Shown here piece after piece: positions 27,046 to 36,060 of a stretch of 56,617 bases of DNA (position 1 is the stretch's first letter; each line of letters begins with the position of its first letter). The notes beneath the pieces are model-generated. The model was not told the origin of the DNA. It worked only from the letters and a program-made list of their open reading frames with translations, and did no database searches. Location: the NCBI GenBank assembly GCA_963747735.1, contig CAVVGE010000003.1, forward strand, positions 1 to 56,617, in the 5' to 3' direction. This DNA comes from AP-15 sp963747735 (GTDB lineage: Bacteria > Pseudomonadota > Alphaproteobacteria > ATCC43930 > CGMCC-115725). Made by a program: the position numbers and the translations under genes.

Positions 27046-28353
27046 TCACTGGACCGCCGCGATCCCCGCAATCGGAACGCCGGAAGCGCCAGGACGGCGA
27101 GAACTCAGCAGCCGCCTGGCCTCTTCCAGACGCCGGGCGTCGAGATAGGACTTGAGCAAGGTGAACTCGATCAGATCGTGCTGTGCGCGGCTGCCGCCGA
27201 TGCGTTCGTTCTGACCGGCAAGGGGAGCCAGCGCCTCTATTGCCGCGGCGAAATCCCGCCGCTCGAACGCGGCAAAGCCGCGCGCCAGGGCCGGCAGGTA
27301 GGAGCCGGAGGGGTAGCGTCCGGCTGCGGCGAGTTCCTCGATTTGGCGATTGCGCGCCGCGAGTGCCGCATCATCGCCCATCACCGCATGCGCCAGGATG
27401 ACGTGCAGATCGGCGAGCCCGCTGCCCGGTCGCGGCAACGCCTCGCCCGCATAATCGTACAGGGTGCGCCAGGCCGCGGCGTTGCGGGGATGACCGGCGA
27501 GCTCCGAACGCCACAAAAACGCACAGCCGTCCGACACTTTCTGCTGCGGCCCGCCGCTATGGCGGCCGATCTCGATGGCGTCGCGATACACCGCCTGCGC
27601 CTCGGCCAAATGGCCGAGCGCAATCTCGACCAGCGACAGATGCCAGCTCAAATGGCCGTAAAAAAATCCTTCGCACGGATATTGCGCGAGCCAGGGCAGC
27701 AAAAAGGCCTTTGCCGTATCGGGTTCGCCGCTTTCGTAGCAGACATGGGCAAACCCGTGCGCGCCGTGCGCGTTTTTCGGGTTGAGCGCCACCGACCGCT
27801 CGATTTTGCGCCGCGCCTCCGCGAGCCGGCCGTCTTCCGAAAGCGCCATCGCGTGATAGGACAAAAACCAGTAATCGTCGCCGTAATGTGGTGCGACGCT
27901 GTCCATCAGTTCGGCGATCTGGTGCTTCTGCCCGAGACGCCCGGAACCGCCGATCAACCCGTTCGGGTTGGCGGCAATCGAGATCACCAGCGCGTCGCGC
28001 GGCCACGCCGCCAGGTGTTTATGGACCGTGGCGATGGCCGTCTCGGTCTGTCCGCTCGAACCGAAGTCGAAAATTGCGATGTGACTTGCCTCACGCTCGG
28101 TGAGCCCGACAGCCAGCTCCTTGGCGGCGACCAGAGCCGCGCGTGCGCCGGCGACATTGCCCTCTCGCATCAAGACCTGCGCCTTGCCGGCATGCGTCAG
28201 GGCGAAGTTGGGATCGGCGGCGATGGCGTCGTCATAGGCTGCGAGCGCGCCGGGATAAAAGGTCAGCGCTTGCTCGCTGGCATGGACATAGGCGTCGCGC
28301 GCGGCGCCGCACGACGTAGACAACGGAAGGCCGAATCGATCTGCCAACATCAC
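27046..28353 (-). CDS. Tetratricopeptide-repeat protein, TTC38-like
   Basis: A 435-residue helical repeat protein. TPR-like units run through the protein, for example ALAAYDDAIAADPNFALTHAGKA, ARRKIERSVALNPKNAHGAHGF and AQAVYRDAIEIG. The overall pattern, including NPKNAHGAHGFAHVCYESGE, resembles the TTC38 group. No enzyme motif, signal peptide or membrane helix is seen. The GTG/ATG start has no strong ribosome site. The role is unknown; such proteins act as scaffolds. Confidence 0.82.
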   Translation of the reverse strand: MMLADRFGLPLSTSCGAARDAYVHASEQALTFYPGALAAYDDAIAADPNFALTHAGKAQVLMREGNVAGARAALVAAKELAVGLTEREASHIAIFDFGSSGQTETAIATVHKHLAAWPRDALVISIAANPNGLIGGSGRLGQKHQIAELMDSVAPHYGDDYWFLSYHAMALSEDGRLAEARRKIERSVALNPKNAHGAHGFAHVCYESGEPDTAKAFLLPWLAQYPCEGFFYGHLSWHLSLVEIALGHLAEAQAVYRDAIEIGRHSGGPQQKVSDGCAFLWRSELAGHPRNAAAWRTLYDYAGEALPRPGSGLADLHVILAHAVMGDDAALAARNRQIEELAAAGRYPSGSYLPALARGFAAFERRDFAAAIEALAPLAGQNERIGGSRAQHDLIEFTLLKSYLDARRLEEARRLLSSRRPGASGVPIAGIAAVQ

Positions 28354-28599
28354 GAACCCACCGTGCGACCCGTTTGCGAATAGTCACCCGCCCATCGGGC
28401 GGCCGCAAGCCAGGGTACTGGCGGAAAGCCCTCCCGGGCAACCCGTCTCCCCGGCGGAGCCCGTCGAGAGCAGGAGCGGAAAAACCCGAAGGCGTATTAG
28501 CGAGGGCCGGCGAATACGAGTGGCGGCGACCGGCTACTGCAAGGGTGCAGAAAAATAGAACGTTGCCAATGTGTGGCCTGGTTCGCATAGGAGGCGGGC
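28354..28599. other. Intergenic stretch without recognised gene
   Basis: Nothing resembling a gene, repeat or regulatory palindrome could be recognised between the TPR gene and the zinc-ribbon remnant. Confidence 0.3.
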
Positions 28600-28903
28600 A
28601 TGGTGCCGCTCTATGCCGCAGGGATCGAGGACCTTAAGACCCGGCGATTTCGTGAAGATCGATTGCGCTGCCTGCTCGCATACGGCGCTGCCGGCACCAA
28701 GATTTCTGCGGCCGCTAAGTCTGCAGCCACGCGACAAGGTGCTCGACCTGAAGGAGCGGGTGCGGCGCAGGGGTTGCGGCGTTCGAGGTCGAGCAGTCGT
28801 GTCTATCAAGTGGGAAAAATGGTCCATGGAGCCCCGGAAATCCCGGCACGACCGTCGGGAGATCAAAGGCCGGTGTGATAGGTTCCTCGGCAGGTCCACT
28901 TAG
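28600..28903 (+). pseudogene. Zinc-ribbon-like conserved hypothetical protein, frameshifted
   Basis: The start MVPLYAAGIEDLK (28600) is followed in another frame by PGDFVKIDCAACSHTAL, then KVLDLKERVRRRGCGVRGRA and VVSIKW. This is the pattern of a small conserved alphaproteobacterial protein with a CxxC and a second Cys pair; here one Cys of the second pair reads Arg (RRRGCG). The frame switch lies near 28640. The C-terminal tail after VVSIKW is unlike the family. Probably a decayed zinc-binding protein of unknown function. Confidence 0.5.
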
Positions 28904-28910
28904 CGGGAGA

Positions 28911-29283
28911 GGATCGGCAGGATACGCGGTCGAGGAGGTGCTGCCGCCGGATATCGAAGAGGCGGTGCGGTTGTGGCACGCGATCGGCTCGGGCGACGTG
29001 CTGCGCCTGCTGTACCCGACGGTTGAGCGCGTCGGCGAGGCCGATGCCGCCACCTCGATGCGTGAATGGCTGGCGCTCTACCCACGCCCGAGCCCGATGC
29101 GGTGCTCGATGCGCTCGCGCGCCGCGACCTGTTGCTTGTGGCGCTGGCTCGAGTTCTTCGGGGGCTATCCGGTCGTTCTCATGCCGACCCATTGCGACCT
29201 GCCGCCGCCCCTGGCGGCTGGACCCGACCCGCGAGGGGCAGAAGGAGCTGATCGAGGCGCTGCGGGTCGGAAGGAGTCGGTGA
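28911..29283 (+). pseudogene. Amidase C-terminal remnant with several frameshifts
   Basis: Pieces in three frames make one amidase-like sequence: GYAVEEVLPPDIEEAVRLWH, then PTPEPDAVLDALARRDLLLV, then EFFGGYPVVLMPTHCDLPPP, then LDPTREGQKELIEALR. This is the C-terminal third of an amidase-signature enzyme, with at least three frame changes and no catalytic Ser/Lys region. It stops directly before the SnoaL-DoxX ORF. Confidence 0.6.
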
Positions 29284-29973
29284 ATGAGTGAAACCGGCCT
29301 CGAAGATCGCGCGGTGATCCAGGATCTCTTCACGCGCTATTGCTGCGCGCTCGACAATGGGGAGATTGAGACTGTAGGCGGTTGCTTTACGATGGAGGCG
29401 ATACTCAGAAGCCCGGTCATCGACATCAGCGGCCACGACGAAATCCGCGCCTTTGCCTCGCGCTTCGCGGCGCAACGCGCCGCGGGCATGCAATTTCGCC
29501 ACATGGTCAGCAATATCGCCGTGAGGATCAATGGAAACAGGGCCGCCGCTACGGCCTATCTGCTGGTGCTCATCTCCCATGTGGCACGCCATCAAGCAAA
29601 GGCCAAGCCAGTGTCTCTCCTCATTTGGAATGCGATCCTCGCCTGGGTTCTCGCTGCCTTCTTTATCGTCGGAAGCGTGATCAACGTGCTCGCTCCGGGC
29701 TCGACCGCCGCCGAATATCAGCGGTGGGGCTATCCCCACTGGTTCCACTTCGTGACTGGCGCGCTGGAGTTGGTGACCGCCGTTCTTCTCGCCTTGACGA
29801 GCACTCGTCTATTGGGCGCAGGACTCGGCGTCGCCGTCATGATCGCGGCCGCCGCCACCGTCGTTTTTCACGGCGAGTACATCCGCGCGGCTCCGCCGCT
29901 CGTTATCCTCGTCTTACTCGCGCTTGTCATTTGGGCCGCGCATAGCGGGTGGCCGGAACGGACAGCTAGCTAG
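29284..29973 (+). CDS. SnoaL-like domain fused to DoxX-like membrane domain (possible chimera)
   Basis: A 229-residue open frame. Residues 1-100 match the first part of a SnoaL/NTF2-like domain (EDRAVIQDLFTRYCCALDNG, then FRHMVSNIAVRINGNRAAAT). Residues about 108-229 are a DoxX-like four-helix membrane protein (LLIWNAILAWVLAAFFIVGS, GYPHWFHFVTGALEL). The SnoaL half is shorter than a full domain and has no linker, so it looks like a deletion joined two genes in frame. GGAAGGAG gives a good ribosome site. Whether the product folds is uncertain. Confidence 0.65.
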   Translation: MSETGLEDRAVIQDLFTRYCCALDNGEIETVGGCFTMEAILRSPVIDISGHDEIRAFASRFAAQRAAGMQFRHMVSNIAVRINGNRAAATAYLLVLISHVARHQAKAKPVSLLIWNAILAWVLAAFFIVGSVINVLAPGSTAAEYQRWGYPHWFHFVTGALELVTAVLLALTSTRLLGAGLGVAVMIAAAATVVFHGEYIRAAPPLVILVLLALVIWAAHSGWPERTAS

Positions 29974-30154
29974 TGCTCCTCGTCGGCAGGCGAGACGGCA
30001 ACCGTTCTCGCCACTCGACGATGCCGACGATCACGCCGCACGACGGATCTTCCGGGATCGTCGGCACCTTGTGCACGAGGCTCCGCCCGCTCTCGGTGTC
30101 GGCGAGCACGATATCGGTAAAGGTGCCGCCGACATCGACCCCGATCAGCCGCAT
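29966..30154 (-). pseudogene. Hydantoinase/oxoprolinase subunit A (HyuA) N-terminal fragment
   Basis: MRLIGVDVGGTFTDIVLAD is the ATP-binding start of a HyuA-type subunit, followed by SGRSLVHKVPTIPEDP. After about 50 residues the match ends (VEWRERLPSRLP) and a stop follows, whereas full proteins have about 650-700 residues. Start at 30154 by homology. It lies immediately after the PotC-like gene and is a truncated relic. Confidence 0.7.
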
Positions 30155-30161
30155 CGCCGCC

Positions 30162-31007
30162 TCACACCGCCCGTCCCGCATCCGAGCCGTAGCGGGCGCG
30201 CCGCCGTCGGACCAGCAGCACGATCACCAGCGAGATCCCGATCACGGCCAATGACAGCGCCGTCGTCATCGTCCCGAGCGCGTAGATGACCGGCGTCGTG
30301 GCATTGGTCTGCATCGCTTCGAGTTCGAGCGGCAGGGTGTTGAGCGCCCCGACCGATTGCGAGGTGCGCGCGATCTCGTCATAGGACAGGGTGAAGCCGA
30401 ACAATGCCACGCCGACCAGGCTCGGCAGGATGATGGGCACGACGACATGCCGCACCGTCTGCCAGCCGCTCGCGCCCAGGTCGCGCGCCGCCTCCTCGTA
30501 GGAGGGGCTGAAGCGGTTGAACACGGCGAACATGATCAACAGGCCGAATGGCAGGGTCCAAGTCAGATGAGCACCCAGCGCCGAGCCGAACCAACTGCGC
30601 TCGAGCCCGAGCATCTCGAACAGGGCGCCAATTCCCAGGCTGACGACGACCGACGGCATCACCAGGCTGGCGACGACCAGGTAGAACAGGACGCTCGACC
30701 CCACAAACCGCCGGCGAAAGGCGAGGCCGGCGAGAAACGAGAACAGCACCGTGCAAGCCATGACGATCAGCCCGAGCTTGAGGGAGCGATCGAACGACCC
30801 CCAGATGTCGCCGATCGACTGCGGCCGGAACAGCTCGCCGAACCAGTGCAGCGACACACCGTTCATCGGGAAGACGAGCCCGCCTTCCGGCCCCTGGAAC
30901 GACAGGACTACGATCGTCGCGATCGGCCCATAGAGAAATACGACAAAAAGACCGACCAGCACCGCGAGCGCGTAGAAGATCGCCGGCCGGCGCGGCGTGC
31001 GCGTCAT
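30162..31007 (-). CDS. ABC transporter permease, PotC-like
   Basis: A 281-residue inner-membrane permease of the spermidine/putrescine type with about six helices. The EAA loop that docks the ATPase reads YEEAARDLGASGWQTVRHVVVPIILPSL. The ATG at 31007 follows the PotB-like stop within a few bases. The binding protein upstream is only a remnant and no PotA-type ATPase gene is in the window, so the transporter is incomplete here. Confidence 0.88.
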   Translation of the reverse strand: MTRTPRRPAIFYALAVLVGLFVVFLYGPIATIVVLSFQGPEGGLVFPMNGVSLHWFGELFRPQSIGDIWGSFDRSLKLGLIVMACTVLFSFLAGLAFRRRFVGSSVLFYLVVASLVMPSVVVSLGIGALFEMLGLERSWFGSALGAHLTWTLPFGLLIMFAVFNRFSPSYEEAARDLGASGWQTVRHVVVPIILPSLVGVALFGFTLSYDEIARTSQSVGALNTLPLELEAMQTNATTPVIYALGTMTTALSLAVIGISLVIVLLVRRRRARYGSDAGRAV

Positions 31008-31009
31008 GC

Positions 31010-31888
31010 TCAGAGCTCCTTGCGGATGTCGACGATGCGCATCAAGAGCGCGATCATCGCGACGACGGCGACCAGCAGCACCATCGCATTCGCCGCCGCC
31101 GGCGGGAATTGCAGATAGGAGAGCTGCGTCGCGATCTGCTTGCCGACCGAGGCAACCTGACCGCCGCCGAGCACGTCGACCGTGACGAAGTCGCCCATCA
31201 CCATCGCGATGACAAAGATCGAGCCGATCGCGATGCCCGGCTTTGACAACGGCAACATGACCTTGGTCATCACGTGCCAGGTCCCGGCACCGGCATCGAC
31301 CGCGGCCTCGATCAGCGAGCGGTCGATGCGCACCATCGAATTGAAGATCGGCACGATCATCGTCAGCGTGTACAGGTGCACATAGCCAAGGATCACCGCG
31401 AAGCTGGAATAGAGCAGCCACTCCTGTGGCGCGTGGACGATCCCGAGATCGAGCAGGCAGCGGTTGACCAGCCCGTTGCGCCCCAGCAACGGGATCCAGG
31501 CGATCATCCGGATCACGATCGAGGTCCAGAACGGGATCGAGCAGACCAGCAGCAGCACCATCTGCGTCGCGCGGCTGCGCACCAGGAAGGCCAGGAAATA
31601 TGCGATCAAGAAGCCGAGTGTGACGGTGATGACCCAAGTGATCGCGCAGAATTCGAGGGTCGTCAGGTAGGTCCGATAGGTGACCGCCTCGGAAAACACC
31701 TCCTGATAATTTTCGAGGGTGAAAGCCGGGATCAGCAGCCGATAGGTCTCGTAGCCGAAAAAGCTGATGACGACGACAAGCGCGACGGGCACCGCGAAGA
31801 AGACGAGGAACACCGCCGAGAGCGGCGCAGCCTGCAAATAGGCGATCGCATGCGTGCGACGGCGTCCGGAAAGGTCGGGAGCGCTCAC
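31010..31888 (-). CDS. ABC transporter permease, PotB-like
   Basis: A permease of about 292 residues from the GTG at 31888. This start overlaps the stop of the upstream binding-protein remnant (GTGA), an operon-type coupling. Helices start at AAPLSAVFLVFFAVPVALVV. The EAA loop reads LIEAAVDAGAGTWHVMTKVMLPLSKPGI. It pairs with the PotC-like permease directly downstream. The transported compound is probably a polyamine or a similar small molecule, known only by family. Confidence 0.87.
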   Translation of the reverse strand: MSAPDLSGRRRTHAIAYLQAAPLSAVFLVFFAVPVALVVVISFFGYETYRLLIPAFTLENYQEVFSEAVTYRTYLTTLEFCAITWVITVTLGFLIAYFLAFLVRSRATQMVLLLVCSIPFWTSIVIRMIAWIPLLGRNGLVNRCLLDLGIVHAPQEWLLYSSFAVILGYVHLYTLTMIVPIFNSMVRIDRSLIEAAVDAGAGTWHVMTKVMLPLSKPGIAIGSIFVIAMVMGDFVTVDVLGGGQVASVGKQIATQLSYLQFPPAAANAMVLLVAVVAMIALLMRIVDIRKEL

Positions 31889-32055
31889 GCGGCGATGAAC
31901 TCGTTCCATTTGCGGACCATGTAGCGGTCCTCGTCCATCACCGTGTTCCATACGCTGACATTGCCCATGCGGTCCCAGAACGAGCCGCCATCGCGCACCG
32001 TGCCGGCGCTTTCGATCTTTTCGCCGTCGCCAAGGCGGTCGAAATCCATACCCGC
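31885..32055 (-). pseudogene. Extracellular solute-binding protein (PotD-like) C-terminal remnant
   Basis: The frame ending at 31885-31887 reads GMDFDRLGDGEKIES, then GSFWDRMGNVSVWNTVMDE, then YMVRKWNEFIAA. This is the C-terminal end of a polyamine-type binding protein. No start or N-terminal part is found upstream, where the sequence turns into the peptide ABC transporter genes. A deletion or rearrangement probably removed the rest. Confidence 0.65.
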
Positions 32056-32152
32056 GTGACCGGCACCCGCCCGCTGGGCTGGTACCGGCTTCGCGCGGCG
32101 TCGGCGATCTCGCTGATCGTCCGGCGCGTCAAATCCTCGGTAATCAGGAACC

Positions 32153-33148
32153 CTACTCCGCAGCTTCGGGCAGATTGAGGCAGGCGGCCATCCGGTCGGG
32201 GGCTGGAAAGCGCGGCTCGGGAACCGTGCTGCGGCATGCCGCGCTGCGCCGTCCGCAACGGGGGGCGAAACTGCATCCCGGCGGCAACCGGCGCATATCG
32301 GGCGGGCTCCCCGGTATCGCGTCGATGTCGCGGTCTTTGTCCTGACCGTGGATGGTGGACGATAAGAGCCCGGCGGTATAGGGGTGGAGGGGAGCGCTCA
32401 ATACCTGAGCGACCGGTCCGATCTCGACGATGCGGCCGGCGTACATGACCGCGATCCGGTCGGCGATTTCGGCGGCGACCCCGAGATCGTGAGTGACGAA
32501 GATCATCCCCATGCCGAGCTCGCGCTGCAATCGGCGCAACAGGATCAGCACCTGCACCTGCACGGTGGCGTCGAGCGCGGTCGTGGGCTCGTCGGCGAGC
32601 AGGAGCTGCGGCTTGCACGACAGCGCCATCGCAATCATCGCCCGCTGTCGCAAGCCGCCCGACAATTCGTGCGGATAGGCGTCGAGCCGCCGCTCCGCCG
32701 ACGGGATGCGCACCAGGTCGAGCAGTTCGAGCGCGCGGGCGCGCGCGGCCTTGCCGTCGCAGCCGGTATGCCGACGCACGGTCTCGCCGATCTGCCGTCC
32801 GATCGTGTAGACCGGATCGAGCGCGGTCATCGGCTCCTGAAAGATCATCGAGACGAGCCCGCCGCGCAGATCGCGCAACTCGCGCGCCGGCATCGCCAGC
32901 ACGTCGCGGCCGTTGACATGCACATTGCCGGTCACCCGCGCCTGCCGCGGCAACAGCCGCATCAAGGTGCGCAACGTCACCGACTTGCCCGACCCGGATT
33001 CTCCGAGGATGCACAGCACCTCGCCGCGGGTGGCGGCGAAGCTGATATTGTTGACGGCGTGGACCGACGCCTCGCGCGAGACAAATTTGACGCTCAGGTC
33101 ACTGACCTCGACGAGCGGAGCCTCGGTGGCTGCGTCCTTGTCAGGCAT
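32153..33148 (-). CDS. Peptide-type ABC transporter ATP-binding protein (OppD/DppD-like)
   Basis: A 331-residue ATPase. Walker A GESGSGKS, Q-loop MIFQEPMTALDPV, signature ELSGGLRQR, Walker B LLLADEPTTALD and H-loop VTHD are all intact. The oligopeptide-family C-terminal Cys-containing extension is present (PGCSFAPRCGRRSAACRS), typical of OppD/DppD, and in some of these it binds an iron-sulfur cluster. It overlaps the preceding ATPase gene by 8 bases. Last gene of the leftward transporter operon. Confidence 0.93.
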   Translation of the reverse strand: MPDKDAATEAPLVEVSDLSVKFVSREASVHAVNNISFAATRGEVLCILGESGSGKSVTLRTLMRLLPRQARVTGNVHVNGRDVLAMPARELRDLRGGLVSMIFQEPMTALDPVYTIGRQIGETVRRHTGCDGKAARARALELLDLVRIPSAERRLDAYPHELSGGLRQRAMIAMALSCKPQLLLADEPTTALDATVQVQVLILLRRLQRELGMGMIFVTHDLGVAAEIADRIAVMYAGRIVEIGPVAQVLSAPLHPYTAGLLSSTIHGQDKDRDIDAIPGSPPDMRRLPPGCSFAPRCGRRSAACRSTVPEPRFPAPDRMAACLNLPEAAE

Positions 33149-34187
33149 CGGCCGCCCTGCTGTGGCCCGAGCCCGGGTCGTTCATGTGGCACGAGGCGAT
33201 GTGCGAATTCGGATCGAGCCACTCGGCCAAGGCCGGCGACGCAGCCTCGCACACCGTCTCGGCGAAGGGGCAACGCGTGCGAAAGCGGCAGCCGGAGGGC
33301 GGGTCGATCGGGTTGGGCGGGTCGCCGGTGATCGGCGGCTCCTCGATCCGGTGCGCCGGGTCCATCGACGGCCGCGAGGCGAGCAACGCCTTTGTGTACG
33401 GATGCAGCGGCCGTTCGAAGATCGCATCGGCCGGCCCCAACTCGACGACGCGGCCGAGATACATCACCAGCACCCGATCGCTGATGTATCGCACCACGTT
33501 CAGGTCGTGGCTGATGAAAACATAGGTCAGGTTCAACTGTCGCTTCAGCGCGCGCAGCAGGTTCAACACTTGCGCCTCGACCGATTTGTCGAGCGCCGAG
33601 ACCGGCTCGTCGAGGATCACCATTCGCGGTCCGGTGGCGAGCGCGCGGGCGATGTTGACCCGCTGCTTCTGCCCGCCCGACAATTCGTGCGGGTAGCGTG
33701 GGCCGAAGAGGTCGGGGTCGAGCCCGACCTTGCCGAGGATGTCGCGGGCGATGTCGCGCGCCGCCGCCTTGTTCTGCCCCTGGATGAACGGGCCGAAGGC
33801 GACGGAATCACGCACCGGCATGCGCGGGTTGAGCGAGGCATAGGAGTCCTGGAAGACGATCTGCGCCTGGCGCCGCAGCATCGTGACCGGAAGGCCGCCG
33901 GGGATGGCCACCGGATCGCCGTCGAAGATCAATTCACCGGCATCGGGTTGGATCAGGTGAAGCAACAGGCGCGCCAGGGTCGACTTGCCACAGCCGCTTT
34001 CACCGACGATGCCGAGCGTCTCGCCCTTGCGGACGATGAACGAAACGCCGTCGACAGCTTGCACCGACTTGCCGCGCGCGCCCTTGACCGGGAAGTGCTT
34101 GCGCAGGTCCCGCGCGATCAACATCGGCTGGGCCGGACCGCCCCGATCGCGTGGGTCGCTGAGTGGGGGAAACACCGCCGAAGGCAT
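33141..34187 (-). CDS. Peptide-type ABC transporter ATP-binding protein (OppF/DppF-like)
   Basis: A 348-residue ATPase with Walker A GESGCGKST, Q-loop IVFQDSYASLNPRM, signature ELSGGQKQR, Walker B MVILDEPVSALD and H-loop ISHD. The C-terminal CRFRTRCPFAETVCE extension is typical. It partners the OppD-like ATPase. The order here is F before D, the reverse of most dpp/opp operons. It starts 3 bases after the DppC-like gene stop. Confidence 0.93.
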   Translation of the reverse strand: MPSAVFPPLSDPRDRGGPAQPMLIARDLRKHFPVKGARGKSVQAVDGVSFIVRKGETLGIVGESGCGKSTLARLLLHLIQPDAGELIFDGDPVAIPGGLPVTMLRRQAQIVFQDSYASLNPRMPVRDSVAFGPFIQGQNKAAARDIARDILGKVGLDPDLFGPRYPHELSGGQKQRVNIARALATGPRMVILDEPVSALDKSVEAQVLNLLRALKRQLNLTYVFISHDLNVVRYISDRVLVMYLGRVVELGPADAIFERPLHPYTKALLASRPSMDPAHRIEEPPITGDPPNPIDPPSGCRFRTRCPFAETVCEAASPALAEWLDPNSHIASCHMNDPGSGHSRAADA

Positions 34188-34190
34188 CGC

Positions 34191-35090
34191 CTACATCCGC
34201 ACGTCCATTGCCGCGCGCAACCCGTCGCTGACCAGGTTGAACGAGATCGATGTCACAAAGATCGCCGCTCCCGGCAAGGCGCAAACTACCGGCACGACAT
34301 AGATCGATTGCCGCAACGTGCTCAGCATCAAGCCCCAGTCGGCGGTCGGCGGGCGCACGCCGAGACCGAGAAAGGACAGGCCCGATGCGAGGAGGATGCT
34401 GACGCTGACCAGGGAAGAGGCATAGACGAACACCGGACCGAGCACATTGCCAAGTACGTGATAGCGGATGACCATCACCGTGCCGGCGCCGGTCGCGCGT
34501 GCCGCCTCGATGTAGTCGAGCGCGCGGACTTGGGTCGTCGCCGTTTCCGCCACCCGGCACATCGGCGGGATAAAGACGAGCGTCAGCGCCAGCATGCCAT
34601 TGCCAATGCCTCCGCCCATCGCCCCGGCCACCGCCACCGCCAGCAGCACCGACGGAAATGCGTAAAACACGTCCATCGTCCGCATGATCGCGGTGTTGAT
34701 CCTGCCGCCGGCGAAACCGCCGACAACCCCCAGCAACCCGCCGACAATCGAGGCGATCAAGACCGGCACCACGCCCATCAACAGCGACACCCGCCCGCCA
34801 TAGATCAGCCGCGAAAGCATGTCGCGGCCCAACTCGTCGGTGCCGAGCCAATGTCCGCGCCAACCCGGCGGCTTGAGCCGGCCGACCACGCTCTCCTTGT
34901 ATGCATCGAACGGCACGATCAGCGGCGCGAAGATCGCCGCCAGCACGATCAGCAGCACGATCGCCGCGAAGAACACCGTCGCCGGGTCGTGCCGCAGCCG
35001 GAACAGCACCGACTGCCAATACCCGCGCACCCGCGTCGCCGGGGCGGCCTGCTCGTCGGTAAGCGGGTGAAGCGCGGCGATGTCGGTCAT
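34191..35090 (-). CDS. Peptide-type ABC transporter permease (DppC-like)
   Basis: A 299-residue permease. The OppC_N-type region with GTDELGRDMLSRLIYGGRVSL is characteristic, and the EAA loop reads YIEAARATGAGTVMVIRYHVLG. About six helices. The ATG at 35090 follows the DppB-like stop by 13 bases and was preferred to the longer frame because homology starts near ALFRLRHDP-type sequence (here VLFRLRHDPATVFF). Confidence 0.93.
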   Translation of the reverse strand: MTDIAALHPLTDEQAAPATRVRGYWQSVLFRLRHDPATVFFAAIVLLIVLAAIFAPLIVPFDAYKESVVGRLKPPGWRGHWLGTDELGRDMLSRLIYGGRVSLLMGVVPVLIASIVGGLLGVVGGFAGGRINTAIMRTMDVFYAFPSVLLAVAVAGAMGGGIGNGMLALTLVFIPPMCRVAETATTQVRALDYIEAARATGAGTVMVIRYHVLGNVLGPVFVYASSLVSVSILLASGLSFLGLGVRPPTADWGLMLSTLRQSIYVVPVVCALPGAAIFVTSISFNLVSDGLRAAMDVRM

Positions 35091-35103
35091 CGAGTGCGCT
35101 CCC

Positions 35104-36060
35104 TCACGCGCGCCGGATGCGCGGGTCGACAAATGACTGCAGCAGATCGACGACGAGGTTGGTCGCAACGAACACCAGCGACAGCGTCAGGATCGTCCCC
35201 TGCAATACCGGCACGTCCCGATTGATGATCGCCTTGCTCAACAGAAAGCCGCTGCCCGGCCAAGTGAACACGGTCTCGACGAGGATCGAGCCGCCGAGCA
35301 GATAGCCGAACTGCAACCCCATCACCGCCATCACCTGCGGCAGGGAGTTCTTTAGGACGTGGCGGATCACGGCCGCTTCGGAGAGCCCTTTGGCGCGCAG
35401 GGTCTGCACGAAATCCTGGTTGCGCACCTCGGCGACCGCGGCCCGTGTGGTGCGCGCCAGGATGCCGACCGGGATCATCGAGAGCGTGACCACCGGCAGG
35501 ATCAGATATCGCGCGCTGCTCCATTCGAGGATGCGGAACCCGGTGGACCCGCTGGGACCCATGCCGGTCGCGGGCAGCAGCATGTATTGAACCGCGAACA
35601 CGATGACCAGGACGATGCCCAGCCAATAATTCGGCAGGCTCACCCCGACGACCGCGGTGCCGGTGACGACCCGGTCGAGCCAACGTCCCGGGAAACACCC
35701 GGCGACCACCCCCATCGCGTAGCCGAGGGTAAACGCGATCGGCACCGCGAACAGGGCCAGCAGCGAGGTGTTGGCCAGCGCGTCGGTCACTTCCAAGATT
35801 ACCGGCCGCCGGGTCGAGATCGACACGCCGAGATCGCCGGTCACCACATGACCGAGCCAGATCAGGTACTGGAGCGGGATCGGCTTGTCGAAGCCGTAGG
35901 CGTGCTTGACGATCTCGATCGTCTCGGCGGTGGCGTCGGGCGGCATCACCGTCTCCAGCGGGTCGCCCGGCGCGATGTAGACCAGCGAAAAGCACACCAC
36001 GCTGACCCCGAGCGCGATCGGGATCGCATAGAGAATCCGGCGCAGGATATAGAAGATCAT
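35104..36060 (-). CDS. Peptide-type ABC transporter permease (DppB-like)
   Basis: A 318-residue permease. N-terminal MIFYILRRILYAIPIALGV is the usual first helix, DLGVSISTRRPV is the periplasmic signature, and the EAA-like loop lies around DFVQTLRAKGLSEAAVIRHVLKNSLPQV. The start overlaps the stop of the binding-protein gene upstream by 4 bases (ATGA-type). Confidence 0.93.
   Translation of the reverse strand: MIFYILRRILYAIPIALGVSVVCFSLVYIAPGDPLETVMPPDATAETIEIVKHAYGFDKPIPLQYLIWLGHVVTGDLGVSISTRRPVILEVTDALANTSLLALFAVPIAFTLGYAMGVVAGCFPGRWLDRVVTGTAVVGVSLPNYWLGIVLVIVFAVQYMLLPATGMGPSGSTGFRILEWSSARYLILPVVTLSMIPVGILARTTRAAVAEVRNQDFVQTLRAKGLSEAAVIRHVLKNSLPQVMAVMGLQFGYLLGGSILVETVFTWPGSGFLLSKAIINRDVPVLQGTILTLSLVFVATNLVVDLLQSFVDPRIRRA

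Noticed and set aside
32056..32152. Frame reading TRRTISEIADAARSRYQPSG as part of a MoaE-like gene
   Set aside because: The piece is short, has no start, and the similarity to any known family is too weak to claim.
32913..35225. 770-residue open frame on the plus strand
   Set aside because: Arg/His/Asp-rich shadow of four ABC transporter genes on the minus strand; no family-like sequence. Similar shadows at 37513-39477, 21466-23337, 51900-53243 and 53807-55351 were rejected for the same reason.
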